DNA from: Balneolaceae bacterium
Lineage (GTDB): Bacteria; Bacteroidota; Rhodothermia; Balneolales; Balneolaceae
Assembly: GCA_017640605.1 (NCBI GenBank)
Contig: JAEPQH010000014.1
Coordinates: 1 to 64,000 of the forward strand
Reading direction: 5' to 3'
DNA: 64,000 bases
Shown here: piece by piece, positions 16,711 to 25,846 of the stretch
How the letters are laid out: the number at the start of each line of letters is the position of its first letter
How positions within the stretch are numbered: position 1 is the stretch's first letter
Made by a program: the position numbers and the translations under genes
The notes under the pieces: model-generated
What the model saw: only the letters and a program-made list of their open reading frames with translations
The model's database searches: none
Told to the model about the DNA's origin: nothing

Positions 16711-19228
16711 CCAAAATCTCTTGAAGTTCGTCTTCGTCTTGTACAAGTACGTCGCGGGCGGTACTGCCTTGATATGGTCCAACAATCCCTGCATTAAATA
16801 ATTGATCTATAATTCGTCCGGCGCGGTTATAGCCGATTTTAAGTTTACGCTGTAAGAGTGAAACCGAGCCTTGTTGATGTAGAATTACCACTTTGGCGGC
16901 TGTCTCAAACATTTCGTCTATGTCCTCTAACGGATCTGGAATGCCTCCATTGTCCTCTTGAATAACGGGAAGATGAAAAGGTTCTTTGTAACCGGCTTGT
17001 TGCCCGATAAAGGCATTAATTCGCTCCACCTCTTCGGTGGAAACGAAGGCGTTTTGAAGCCGAACCATGCCGGCACCGTTCGTAAACAACATATCGCCCA
17101 TACCCACCAGTTGATCGGCACCGCCTTGATCTAAAATGGTTCTGGAATCCACTTTTGAAGCAACCTGATAAGCCACACGAGCCGGGAAATTCGCTTTGAT
17201 GGTACCCGTAATTACGTTTACCGATGGTCGTTGCGTGGCTACTACCATGTGGATACCAACCGCACGAGCCAGCTGAGCAATTCGGGCAATCGGCTCTTCG
17301 ATTTGCTTACCGGCAGTCATCATTAAATCGGCTAGCTCGTCAATAATAACCACGATGTAGGGCAAATGTCGGTGACCAAGTTCGTCTTCCAGCTCGCCAT
17401 CTTTGAATTTTTTGTTGTAGGCTTTTATGTCGCGAACCAACGCCATCTTAAGTAAATCATAACGGTCGTCCATCTCTTTACACACACTGTTTAAGGTATC
17501 CAGTGCTTTAGTAGTGTCAGTAATGATGGGCTCATCTGCATTGGGGAGCATCGCCAGAAAATGATTCTGAATGTTTCGATATAGCGACAATTCAATCTTT
17601 TTAGGATCGATCATCACAAACTTCAGATTGTCGGGATGGCATTTATAGAGCAAGCACGTGATGATGGTATTAATCCCCACCGATTTACCCGAGCCGGTAG
17701 CACCTGCAACCAACAAATGCGGCATTTTGGTGAGATCGAGCATAAACACCTCGTTCTCGATAGTTTTACCAAAGGCAACGGGCAACGTCATCTCCGTTTC
17801 TACAAACTTTTTGGTGTTGATGACCTGCTTGATGTACACCGTTTCGCGAGTACTGTTCGGTACTTCAATTCCTACCGCTGATTTACCCGGAATTGGTGTT
17901 AACATCCGAAGCCCTTTTGAGGCTGTCGCCATTTTTAAATCGTTCGAATAGCTTTCAATCTTGCTGATTTTAACATCCGGTGCAGGCTCAAGTTCGTACA
18001 GCGTTACGGTTGGCCCTACAATGGCATTAATAGCTACAATCTCAATTTTGTGGCGCTTCAACTTGTCCAGTATAATGCGCTTATTTTCTTTGATCTCTTC
18101 CAGATCAACTTCATTTCCTTCGCCAGGTGGTGTATTTAGTAGATCTACCGTTGGAAACTTGTATTTGATAACCGGTACTTCTTTCGCCTTTTCCTGATTT
18201 TTCTTGTCCAGTTCTTTGCTGTCGGCTTGTTCCTCTTCTTCGCCTTTAAAAATAGCTACTTCCAGATCGTCGTCTTCATCGGATGATTTCTTCTCCGGTT
18301 TTTCCAGGCTTGCTCGTGGACGAGTATCCAAGGTTTGTACTTCAGCCTTTTCTTTTTCTAATCGCTTACGATCCTCTTCTTCCGACTTTTCTACAATTTC
18401 ATCGATAGATGGTGTTGGTTGCTTATCGTCCTGAGCTTTTGTGGCCGCTTTTTCTTCCTTCTTTTTGGCTTTCTCTTGTAGTTTAGCTTCTTTAGCCGCT
18501 TCCTTTTCTTCTTTTTTAAGCTGAAGTTCAGCTCGCTTTTCTGCAATTCGTTCTTCTCGTTCGGCTGCTCGTTGGGCTTTACGTTCTGCGCGCTCTTGGC
18601 GGTTTTGCTCCATTTTTTCCTGCATTTGCTCCATCCACAGCTTTAAACTGTCGATAGTTTTTTGCAGATCCCGTTCCACAAAGAGTAAAAGGGTAATCAG
18701 TATTAGTACGGAGAGTATAAAGATGGAGCCAATTCCGGTGATGTTCTGCAAAATGCTGGCAAAAGCGATTCCTGCTCCGCCCGACCAAATCGGATCTTCC
18801 GGCGCGCCTGCATTGGTAATCAGCCATCCCAAAAAAGTGGATAGCAACACCATCCCCCAAATAGAAAGTACATTCAAATAAGCATTATCGCGGAAAGAGC
18901 GCCGACGAAAAGTATGCCAGCCATTGTAGCCCACAATCAATGCAAAAAGCAGACTGGTATAACCAAATAATTTATATACCAAAAAATGGGAAATGTACGC
19001 GCCAACCGGACCTAACCAGTTTTGAATCATCCTGGAGGAGGCGTCGGGGTTAAAAAGGTCCAGAAAGGAAAGTCGCTGTGCGTATTGATAATCTTCTGCG
19101 GTATACGATACAATGCTTAATCCCAGTAACACAGCAATGGCAAGTACAATGATGCCAATAATTTCCATCTTTCGGCCCGAATCTAGCGGGGTTGAAGCAG
19201 TAGAAGTATGTTGTTTTTTCTTAGCCAT
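16691..19228 (-). CDS. ftsK: FtsK/SpoIIIE DNA translocase
   Basis: An 845-residue septal DNA pump. Four to five membrane helices lie in residues 20-185, followed by a charged Ala/Glu/Lys-rich coiled linker (about 200-355), then the motor with Walker A GATGSGKS near residue 508 and Walker B VVIIDELADL near 622, and a C-terminal winged-helix gamma domain (KVVILHQQGSVSLLQRKLKIGYNRAGRIIDQL) that reads orienting DNA sequences. All key residues are present. It overlaps comB by 8 bp. Its job is chromosome segregation at division. Confidence 0.97.
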   Translation of the reverse strand: MAKKKQHTSTASTPLDSGRKMEIIGIIVLAIAVLLGLSIVSYTAEDYQYAQRLSFLDLFNPDASSRMIQNWLGPVGAYISHFLVYKLFGYTSLLFALIVGYNGWHTFRRRSFRDNAYLNVLSIWGMVLLSTFLGWLITNAGAPEDPIWSGGAGIAFASILQNITGIGSIFILSVLILITLLLFVERDLQKTIDSLKLWMEQMQEKMEQNRQERAERKAQRAAEREERIAEKRAELQLKKEEKEAAKEAKLQEKAKKKEEKAATKAQDDKQPTPSIDEIVEKSEEEDRKRLEKEKAEVQTLDTRPRASLEKPEKKSSDEDDDLEVAIFKGEEEEQADSKELDKKNQEKAKEVPVIKYKFPTVDLLNTPPGEGNEVDLEEIKENKRIILDKLKRHKIEIVAINAIVGPTVTLYELEPAPDVKISKIESYSNDLKMATASKGLRMLTPIPGKSAVGIEVPNSTRETVYIKQVINTKKFVETEMTLPVAFGKTIENEVFMLDLTKMPHLLVAGATGSGKSVGINTIITCLLYKCHPDNLKFVMIDPKKIELSLYRNIQNHFLAMLPNADEPIITDTTKALDTLNSVCKEMDDRYDLLKMALVRDIKAYNKKFKDGELEDELGHRHLPYIVVIIDELADLMMTAGKQIEEPIARIAQLARAVGIHMVVATQRPSVNVITGTIKANFPARVAYQVASKVDSRTILDQGGADQLVGMGDMLFTNGAGMVRLQNAFVSTEEVERINAFIGQQAGYKEPFHLPVIQEDNGGIPDPLEDIDEMFETAAKVVILHQQGSVSLLQRKLKIGYNRAGRIIDQLFNAGIVGPYQGSTARDVLVQDEDELQEILDGLENL

Positions 19229-19958
19229 TTAAATTGGTGATGAGACCATCGCGCATGCCGGGCAACACATCGTATGCATTGAGATTGCAACAAAATTCTA
19301 TGTCGTTTTCGGGAACGAGGTTTCGCAGGCGATACGCATGATCGCTACTACCAATGGTTTCCTGAATCTGATCTTTAAATTTTTCATAGAGCCCGAATGC
19401 TACTTTGGCGCCGTCTTTCGTTTTTTCGGGTAATGTTCCCCCAAACATATGATAAAGTAGCGAGCCTGCAAAAAGAGTATCTTCAAGGGCTAATCGTCCA
19501 CGCCAGCCCGAGCAGATTAATACTACCTCATCGTCGTGTTCTTTTAGCGCATTCAGAATATTTTGTTGATTTAGAAATGAGCCGATATAGATTCGATTTG
19601 CCAGACCTGCTTTTTTAATGGCTTTGGTGCCATTGGTGGTGTTGAAGATAAGCGTTTTGTCTGCAATGGCTTCTTTGGTGTATTCCTGAGGTGAATTTCC
19701 TAGGTGATAACCTTCGATTTTAGAACCATTTTTTTCGCCACATAATAGATAGTCGTTAGCATCCATGGTGTGCGCAATTTTAACGGCATCGCTCATATCC
19801 TCAACAGGAATTACTTTTTTTGCACCGTTATGAATTGCGGTAGTAATCGAAGAAGTAGCCCGGAGTATATCTATAATAACCGCGCTTTTACCACGCAGAT
19901 CTTCCTCTTGAAAAGCTTGAACCGAAAAAAATACGTCGATGTAATTAGATTCTGGCAT
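19221..19958 (-). CDS. comB: ComB-like 2-phosphosulfolactate phosphatase
   Basis: A 245-residue protein started at the ATG at 19958 (MPESNYIDVFF), 7 bp after gcvT ends; the longer frame would overlap gcvT. Family signatures are VIIDILRATSSITTAIHNGAKKVIPV, GEKNGSKIEGYHLGNSP, TTNGTKAI and LICSGWRGRLALEDTLFAG. ComB removes phosphate from 2-phospho-3-sulfolactate. No coenzyme M genes are nearby. In this lineage the product might feed sulfonolipid (capnine-type) synthesis, which is my inference. Operonic between gcvT and ftsK. Confidence 0.9.
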   Translation of the reverse strand: MPESNYIDVFFSVQAFQEEDLRGKSAVIIDILRATSSITTAIHNGAKKVIPVEDMSDAVKIAHTMDANDYLLCGEKNGSKIEGYHLGNSPQEYTKEAIADKTLIFNTTNGTKAIKKAGLANRIYIGSFLNQQNILNALKEHDDEVVLICSGWRGRLALEDTLFAGSLLYHMFGGTLPEKTKDGAKVAFGLYEKFKDQIQETIGSSDHAYRLRNLVPENDIEFCCNLNAYDVLPGMRDGLITNLNG

Positions 19959-19965
19959 GAGTGAG

Positions 19966-21060
19966 TTATTTACTGATAAAAGGAGGCTTAGCAACGGTAG
20001 CAGTTGCAGATTTTTTTCGAATGGCTACATGAATGGTATTTCCGTCAGCAGCGTGCTCGGTGGCAACAAAACCCATTCCAATTCCCTTACCGAGAGTAAT
20101 CGACATTGTTCCACTTGTAACAAATCCAATTTCATTGCCATCAGCATCGGTAATCGTATATCCATTCCGTGGAATAGAGCGCTCGTCGTCCATCACAAAG
20201 CCAACCAATCGGCGTTTTAAACCAGCTTCTTTTTTAGCCAATAGGGTTTCTTTTCCTACAAAATTGCCTTTTTCAAATTTAGTAATCCAGCCTAAGCGAG
20301 ATTCTAATGGGTGTGTGCTTTGGGTGATGTCGTTGCCATACAATGCATATCCCATTTCAAGGCGAAGGGTATCGCGAGCTCCAAGTCCGCACGGCTCGAT
20401 GCCAAATTCTTCACCCGCTTCAAAAATAGCGTTCCAAACTGCCGCTACATCAACATTTGCATGCTCGAAATATAATTCGAAGCCAGGTTCGCCGGTGTAA
20501 CCGGTAGCTGAAATGATCATTGGTATTCCTGCCAATTCACCGGTTTTAAAACTATAGAAGCCAATTTCTTCGAGATTTACATCCGTTAGTTTTTGCAAAG
20601 CTTCCGCTGCCTTGGGTCCTTGAACTGCCAACAAAGCGTAATCATCAGATCGGTTAACTAGTTCTGCACCCATCGTATTTTGGGATTGAATCCACGCAAA
20701 ATCTTTATCCACATTAGCTCCGTTTACTACCAGCATGTATTCGTTTTCGGCCAGCATGTAAACAATTAAATCGTCTACAATTCCGCCATCGGCATAACAC
20801 ATGCACGAATACTGTGCTTTTCCGGGAAAAAGTTTTGAAGCGTCGTTTACTGTCACTTTTTGGATAAGTTCGAGCGCTTTTTCTCCTGAGACAAAAAACT
20901 CGCCCATATGCGAAACGTCGAATACCCCAACGGCATGACGTACAGCGGCATGTTCAATTTTAATCCCTTTATATTGAACCGGCATTTCAAATCCGGCAAA
21001 CTCTACAATTTTGCCTCCTGCTTTGGTGTGGAGGTCAAAAAACGGCGTTCTTTTAAGCAT
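19966..21060 (-). CDS. gcvT: Aminomethyltransferase, glycine cleavage system T protein
   Basis: A 364-residue protein, normal for the family, when started at the ATG at 21060 (MLKRTPFFDLHTKAGGK); the longer frame up to 21174 lacks conserved sequence. It shows FAGFEMPVQYKG, VGVFDVSHMGEF, the THF-binding core (ALLAVQGPKAAEAL, SATGYTGEPGFELY) and GLGARDTLRLEMGYALYG. It moves the aminomethyl unit to THF in glycine breakdown. First gene of the operon; it shares a 112-bp divergent promoter gap with the flavin reductase. The gcvH and gcvP genes are not in the window. Confidence 0.97.
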   Translation of the reverse strand: MLKRTPFFDLHTKAGGKIVEFAGFEMPVQYKGIKIEHAAVRHAVGVFDVSHMGEFFVSGEKALELIQKVTVNDASKLFPGKAQYSCMCYADGGIVDDLIVYMLAENEYMLVVNGANVDKDFAWIQSQNTMGAELVNRSDDYALLAVQGPKAAEALQKLTDVNLEEIGFYSFKTGELAGIPMIISATGYTGEPGFELYFEHANVDVAAVWNAIFEAGEEFGIEPCGLGARDTLRLEMGYALYGNDITQSTHPLESRLGWITKFEKGNFVGKETLLAKKEAGLKRRLVGFVMDDERSIPRNGYTITDADGNEIGFVTSGTMSITLGKGIGMGFVATEHAADGNTIHVAIRKKSATATVAKPPFISK

Positions 21061-21172
21061 GTACCTTTCTAAAAAAGTGTGATGATGGTGCAGGGCGAAG
21101 TTAGTGAATTTTGTACTAAGGAAAGAATTAAACGTCCTTAAGTTCGGTTTACTCAGGCAAATATCTAAGATC

Positions 21173-21811
21173 ATGAAACACTACTCACAAACTATCATCA
21201 AAGAGATGCCTTCGCGGGCAAGAGCGCATTTTATCAACTCTGTTACGGGATATAAATCCAGTAATTTAATCGGCACCATTTCTCCCGATGGCAAAACGAA
21301 TTTAGCCATTTTTAGTTCGGTTACTCATTTGGGAAGTAATCCTCCTTTACTCGGTTTTGTGCTACGCCCGCATACCGTAATGCGCAATACCTTCGATAAT
21401 CTGAAAGAAACCGGAGTGTTTACCGTAAATCACGTAAGTGCTGATATGATCCGTAAAGCACATCAGACCTCAGCCAAATATCCGGCCGGAGTTTCCGAAT
21501 TTGAACAAACCGGACTCAACGAGGACTATCGAGATGATTTTAAAGCACCATACGTTGCAGAAAGCGTGATCAAAATTGGGTGCCGATATGTGAATGAGTA
21601 TTACCTGAAGGAAAACGATTGCCGGTTTATTATCGGGGCGATGGAGCACATTTATTTACCGGAAGAGTTAGTAAGTGATGACGGATTCATCAACTTGGAA
21701 CAAGCAGGAACCGTTTCGGCGACCGGTTTGGATGGGTATGCGTTACCAAAAATTCTGGATCGTTTCAGTTATGCTAAACCGGATGAGGAAGTAAAGTCGC
21801 TGTTGGGTTGA
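21173..21811 (+). CDS. Flavin reductase family protein (FMN-binding split barrel)
   Basis: A 212-residue protein started at the ATG at 21173 (MKHYSQTIIKEMP). It has the split-barrel flavin-binding pattern GYKSSNLIGTISPDGKTNLAIFSSVTHLG, then the family's PPLLGFVLRPHTVMRNTFDNLKETGVFTVN. Members are flavin reductases or FMN-dependent oxidases related to the flavoredoxin group. It is divergent from gcvT. The physiological partner is not evident. Confidence 0.9.
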   Translation: MKHYSQTIIKEMPSRARAHFINSVTGYKSSNLIGTISPDGKTNLAIFSSVTHLGSNPPLLGFVLRPHTVMRNTFDNLKETGVFTVNHVSADMIRKAHQTSAKYPAGVSEFEQTGLNEDYRDDFKAPYVAESVIKIGCRYVNEYYLKENDCRFIIGAMEHIYLPEELVSDDGFINLEQAGTVSATGLDGYALPKILDRFSYAKPDEEVKSLLG

Positions 21812-22294
21812 TGGTTTGAGGTTTCGTATTTCATAAATCAATCTGAAGGGTTATGACCCAATGATTATACATTCAAAAAAATGCCCTCGATTTAGCGAAT
21901 CAGCGAAAACTCTCTAATCAGTTTGATGATTTGATCTCGTTTTGGATATCATGAATTAGATTAGATAATGACATAGTATATGTTTGTATTATTTTATTCT
22001 ATGAGAAATTAATTTTTCCGTAAAAGAAAATTACATTTTATAGATTTGATAGCATGATTTATACCTCAACTTTATGAATCAGAGAAGTTTTATCAGTAAG
22101 TAATAAAATTGAAAAGCGTTCACATAATTCAAAGAAGCAATTACGTAACAGACTAGATCTTAAACATTAGTATTTGCAACTCAAACGTGTTAAAAGCCTC
22201 TACCATGTTAACCAGGTGATTATCAGTTGAAAAAATGGGAAAAAGTATTGACACATTTGGCCTAAATACACTTGATATTGATACTTAATTAATT
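21812..22294. other. Gene-poor AT-rich interval with left direct repeat
   Basis: No convincing gene lies in this 483-bp stretch. It contains the left 43-bp direct repeat (21909-21951) and then an AT-rich tract leading to the HEPN-like gene. A TTGACA hexamer at 22248-22253 could be a -35-like promoter element for that gene, but no matching -10 is clear. Confidence 0.4.
21909..21951 (+). repeat. 43-bp direct repeat, left copy
   Basis: It matches 22950-22992 at 40 of 43 positions, including GATCTCGTTTTGGATATCA against AATCTCGTTTTGGATATCA. The pair brackets about 1 kb that contains one AT-rich gene. This could mark a past insertion or duplication. Confidence 0.75.
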
Positions 22295-22927
22295 ATGTAT
22301 AAAGAAAAGATTGTTGATGAGACTAGGGTCCATATCACATTGTGGAAAACAAGCAAAATGCTACAATATATTCTAGAACAAAATCTCAAATACGTTCAAG
22401 AGGAGTACATTTATGCAAATATTCTACTACTCCAATATTTTACACTTGAAGCATTTTTAAACTTTTTAGGGGAGAATATAAGACCTACAATTTGGAAAAA
22501 AGAAAGACAGTATTTTAATAAAAATGCTTTTCATGATAGGAGAGGTACACTTGGTAAATTTTGGTATTTGGCCGAGGAGCTTAGATGTGAAGAATACTTC
22601 GATTCAGGTGAAGGCAAAACAGTTTATAAGTTTGTCGAACAAGACTTAAAAGGCGTAAGGGATTTTTTTGTCCACGCTAAGCCAGAAATTCTGCAGACTG
22701 AAAGTCTTACAAGTCAAATGAGTCGTCCGAAATTTATTGAAAACTTTATTGACCGTAATATTAATCTAAAAATTGTCAACGAGGGGTTTAGCAGCGTCGA
22801 ATTATTAATACTAAAGTTCCATAACATGGCTAATGAACTTGAAAAGTATGACATTAATATAGAAAACCCATTATTTGGGCCAGATAGAGTTTTACATGGT
22901 AGTTCAGAGCTTTACAAGCATAAGTAG
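22295..22927 (+). CDS. Uncharacterised protein, possible HEPN domain
   Basis: A 210-residue, mostly helical, soluble protein, markedly AT-rich. I recognise no named family with certainty. The motif R-D-F-F-V-H at residues 122-127 fits the R-x4-H catalytic signature of HEPN RNases, placed between predicted helices (KFVEQDLKGVRDFFVHAKPE), and the N-terminal half (YANILLLQYFTLEAFLNFLGENI) resembles HEPN-like helices in proteins such as MAE_28990- or Cthe-type families. It is bounded by 43-bp direct repeats. A lone HEPN ribonuclease or stress protein is one hypothesis; a non-enzymatic helical protein is the alternative. Confidence 0.6.
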   Translation: MYKEKIVDETRVHITLWKTSKMLQYILEQNLKYVQEEYIYANILLLQYFTLEAFLNFLGENIRPTIWKKERQYFNKNAFHDRRGTLGKFWYLAEELRCEEYFDSGEGKTVYKFVEQDLKGVRDFFVHAKPEILQTESLTSQMSRPKFIENFIDRNINLKIVNEGFSSVELLILKFHNMANELEKYDINIENPLFGPDRVLHGSSELYKHK

Positions 22928-22949
22928 CCAGTTGTACAAATCAATGATG

Positions 22950-22992
22950 ACTCACTAATCAGTTAGATGATTTAATCTCGTTTTGGATATCA
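22950..22992 (+). repeat. 43-bp direct repeat, right copy
   Basis: Right-hand partner of 21909-21951, differing at three positions. It starts 22 bp after the stop codon of the HEPN-like gene. Confidence 0.75.
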
Positions 22993-23006
22993 AAATGATC
23001 TTATTA

Positions 23007-23462
23007 TTAATTAATTAGATATAAAGCTGGGTCAATAAACGCGCCATTTTTATAAATCCTGAAATGCAACATATACACGTCTGCGTATTTGGATTTCCCC
23101 GGAACTCCCAAAAAATCTCGCTGCAAAATTTCTACTCCTACTACCAAATCCTCGGATACACTTTGTAGGTGACTATAATGCGTTTCCAATCCTTTGTCAT
23201 GTTTAATAATGATGGAATACCCCTCATCCTCTAAAAAACGTACAGATTTAATGATACCTGAAGATGAAGCCACAATTTTTGAATCTTTAGAAACTTTGTA
23301 ATCAATCCCATCATGGGAACGAGTGGTTTGAAGTACAGGATGTGTTCTTTCCCCGAATTCACTAACTATTTGCGCATCACCTTCAACGGGCACTTCAAAA
23401 CTAATGGTTGTAGCGCTATTGGTAACGGTGAACAAGATGAGAAAAGCAGCTATTACTTTCAT
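23007..23462 (-). CDS. M23-family (LytM-type) peptidase-like protein
   Basis: A 151-residue protein with a short signal peptide and a single LytM domain that takes up most of it. The first zinc motif is present (FGERTHPVLQTTRSHDGIDY, with H-x3-D), and HYSHL carries the middle His. In the final motif, however, the usual H-x-H reads M-L-H (DVYMLHFRIY), so the residue normally acting as catalytic His is Met. The domain may still bind zinc but could be inactive, as in regulatory LytM factors. No other cell-wall gene is adjacent. Confidence 0.85.
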   Translation of the reverse strand: MKVIAAFLILFTVTNSATTISFEVPVEGDAQIVSEFGERTHPVLQTTRSHDGIDYKVSKDSKIVASSSGIIKSVRFLEDEGYSIIIKHDKGLETHYSHLQSVSEDLVVGVEILQRDFLGVPGKSKYADVYMLHFRIYKNGAFIDPALYLIN

Positions 23463-23573
23463 GTTGGGGCTGATTAATTGATATAAATTAAGTTAAGTGA
23501 AAGCAAAGTAGAGATTTAAGGTCACTTTAGAAAATGCGGAGGGTTTTGAATGTGATTAAAGAAAAATCCCCTC

Positions 23574-24443
23574 CTTTAGCTCCCAATTCGTAACTCGTAA
23601 TTCGCATAATCGCCTATTCCTACTTCAATCCTTTTTTTCAAAGTTCGAAGTTAAACCTGTTCAATGTTCGATTTGTTCATTCACCCAAGCCCTTAAACGA
23701 CCTCCTCTGTCTCCTCCTTAACAAGGAGGAGGACTCGTTGTTATAATTTATGCCAATTGAAATGGCGCTAATTCGCGCAAATTATCATGTTTTAGTTTAA
23801 TCCAACGAAACGGTCTAAGGAACAAGACTCTGGTATTTAAACTTGAGTAATCTATACTTCACGATAAAACACCTTTAGCTCCCAATTCGTAATTCGTACA
23901 TCGCATATTCGTACTTCAATTCTTTTTTCAAAGTTCGAGGTTCGAAGTTCAACCTGTTCAATGTTCGATTTGTTCATACACCCTAGCCCTTAAACGACCT
24001 CCTCTGTCTCCTCCTTAACAAGGAGGAGGACTCGTTGTTATAGTTACTGCCTGATTATATAGACTTAATTCTCTAGAATTATTGTGTTTTAGCACAATCA
24101 CTACACAAATCGATGCGACGATCTAATTATCATGACATTGATCTACCTCCCCAATTCGTAACTCGTAATTCACACAATCTCATATTCCTACTTCAATCCC
24201 GTTTTTTCAAAGTTCGAGGTTCGAAGTTCAACTGTTCGATTTGTTCATACACCCTAACCCCTAAACGACCTCCTCTGTCTCCTCCTTAACAAGGAGGAGG
24301 ACTCGTTGTTATAGTTAATGCCAGATTATGTAGCCCTAATTCGCGCAAATAATTATGTTTTAGTTCAATCCAACGAAACGGTCTAATAAACAAGACTCTG
24401 GTATTTGAACTTGAGTAATCTGTACTTCACGATAAACCACCTT
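23574..24443. repeat. Tandem array of about 300-bp units (three copies)
   Basis: Units begin near 23574, 23874 and 24147 (spacing 300 and 273; the last about 297 bp). Each opens with CCCAATTCGTAA-type words, continues with TTCGAAGTTCAAC words, and has a perfect hairpin CTCCTCCTT-AAC-AAGGAGGAG. Units one and three share their second halves (CCAACGAAACGGTCTAA, CAAGACTCTGGTATTT); unit two differs there. No gene is credible inside. It fills the space between the divergent M23 and mrp genes. Confidence 0.8.
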
Positions 24444-24660
24444 TAGCTCCCAATTCGTAACTCTTTAGATCTCTCTCCGCCGGTTGGCGGATCGAGATGA
24501 CAAAAGTGAAATGTTCGATATTTCAAAGCGAGTTCGAATTACAGCTTCTCAAATAAAATCGTAATTCGTAAATCTACATTCGCCTATTCGTAATTCTTCA
24601 AAGTTCGAAGTTCAACCTGTTCAATGTTCAATGTTCGTACCGTTCATTCTTCGTTAGTCT
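24444..24660. repeat. Fourth, different repeat unit; inverted relative of the 51-kb array
   Basis: The reverse complement of this stretch matches the 302-bp units at 50.8-51.7 kb: the hairpin CCGCCGGTTGGCGG flanked by AGATCT and GAGATGAC, then AAAGCGAGTTCGAATTA, then words of the form TACGAATTACG. It ends with TTCGAAGTTCAAC and GTTCAATGTTC words before the mrp start. Confidence 0.7.
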
Positions 24661-24715
24661 CTCTCTTTCTCCTTATCTTATCCCAATACAAAAAATTCAA
24701 GAAGTAATTAGTTAG

Positions 24716-25819
24716 ATGTCCATCAACAAAGAACAAGTAAAAACGGCCTTAGCACACGTTCTGCACCCCGAAGCAAAGCAAGATTTAATATCACTAGATA
24801 TGATTCAGGATCTGATTGTGCAGGATAAATACATTTCATTTACGTTGGAAATGCCTGCACAAAATGATGCCTTAGCAAGTGAGCTTAAACAACGATGCGA
24901 AGGGGCTGTACATAAGTTTATTGATCGTGAAGCCGTGGTTGATATTCAAGTAGGAATAAATGTCTCGAAGCGACAAGAAGCGCCTCAGCCAACCGCTCCT
25001 CCGGCTCAACCACTTTCGGGCGTTAAAAATATTATCGCTGTTGCATCCGGCAAAGGTGGCGTTGGTAAATCTACCGTTGCGGTAAATCTTGCAGCATCAC
25101 TAGCTCGTACAGGAGCTTCAGTTGGTTTGATGGATACAGATATTTATGGTCCAAGCATTCCTACCATGTTCGATTTATTTGAACGGCCAAACATCACCAC
25201 CCAAAAAAAATTGATTCCACTCGAAAAATATGGCATCAAAATGGTGAGTATGGGCTTTTTGGTGGATGTGAACCAAGCCATGGTGTGGCGTGGTCCGATG
25301 GCTACCAGCGCTATCCAACAATTTATGAAAGACGTGGAATGGGGCGAGCTGGATTATATGATTCTGGATCTGCCTCCCGGAACCGGGGACATCCAACTAA
25401 CCATTGTTCAAACAATTCCGCTAAGTGGAGCCGTTATCGTTTCTACTCCTCAAACCGTTGCGCTGGATGATGTACGAAAAGGAGTAGCTATGTTCCAGAA
25501 AGTGAAAGTACCGGTACTAGGCGTGATCGAAAATATGGCGTATTTCACTCCACCCGACATGCCGGATAAGAAGTATCACATTTTTGGCGAAGGCGGAGCA
25601 ACCCGACTTGCGGAAGAATTAGCTGTCCCGGTGTTAGGCGAAATCCCGATTGAACAACCTATTCGCGAGGCCGGCGATAACGGGAAACCGATTGTGATTG
25701 CCGATGAACAATCGAATGCAGCGCACGCTTTCTTCACGGTTACTTCAAATATGCAACAACAACTGAGTTTACGTGAAGCAGAAGCGAAGCCAAAAGTGCA
25801 GATTTCGTTTAAGAGCTAA
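24716..25819 (+). CDS. mrp: Mrp/ApbC-type Fe-S cluster carrier ATPase
   Basis: A 367-residue P-loop ATPase that loads Fe-S clusters onto apoproteins in the cytoplasm. An N-terminal MIP18/DUF59-like domain (about residues 1-85) precedes the deviant Walker A GKGGVGKST near residue 112; the switch DTDIYGPSIPTM, the DLPPGTGD block and VIENMAYF follow. The usual C-terminal CxxC is not evident: the segment after NMAYF reads TPPDMPDKKYHIFGEGG, so cysteines for cluster binding are absent there. Monocistronic. Confidence 0.94.
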   Translation: MSINKEQVKTALAHVLHPEAKQDLISLDMIQDLIVQDKYISFTLEMPAQNDALASELKQRCEGAVHKFIDREAVVDIQVGINVSKRQEAPQPTAPPAQPLSGVKNIIAVASGKGGVGKSTVAVNLAASLARTGASVGLMDTDIYGPSIPTMFDLFERPNITTQKKLIPLEKYGIKMVSMGFLVDVNQAMVWRGPMATSAIQQFMKDVEWGELDYMILDLPPGTGDIQLTIVQTIPLSGAVIVSTPQTVALDDVRKGVAMFQKVKVPVLGVIENMAYFTPPDMPDKKYHIFGEGGATRLAEELAVPVLGEIPIEQPIREAGDNGKPIVIADEQSNAAHAFFTVTSNMQQQLSLREAEAKPKVQISFKS

Positions 25820-25846
25820 GGTATGTTACTAACACGGTCTGACGGA

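Noticed and set aside
16711-16794. N-terminal extension of the LolA frame
   Set aside because: It would lie inside ftsK in another frame and hide the signal peptide; the ATG at 16710 gives a normal precursor.
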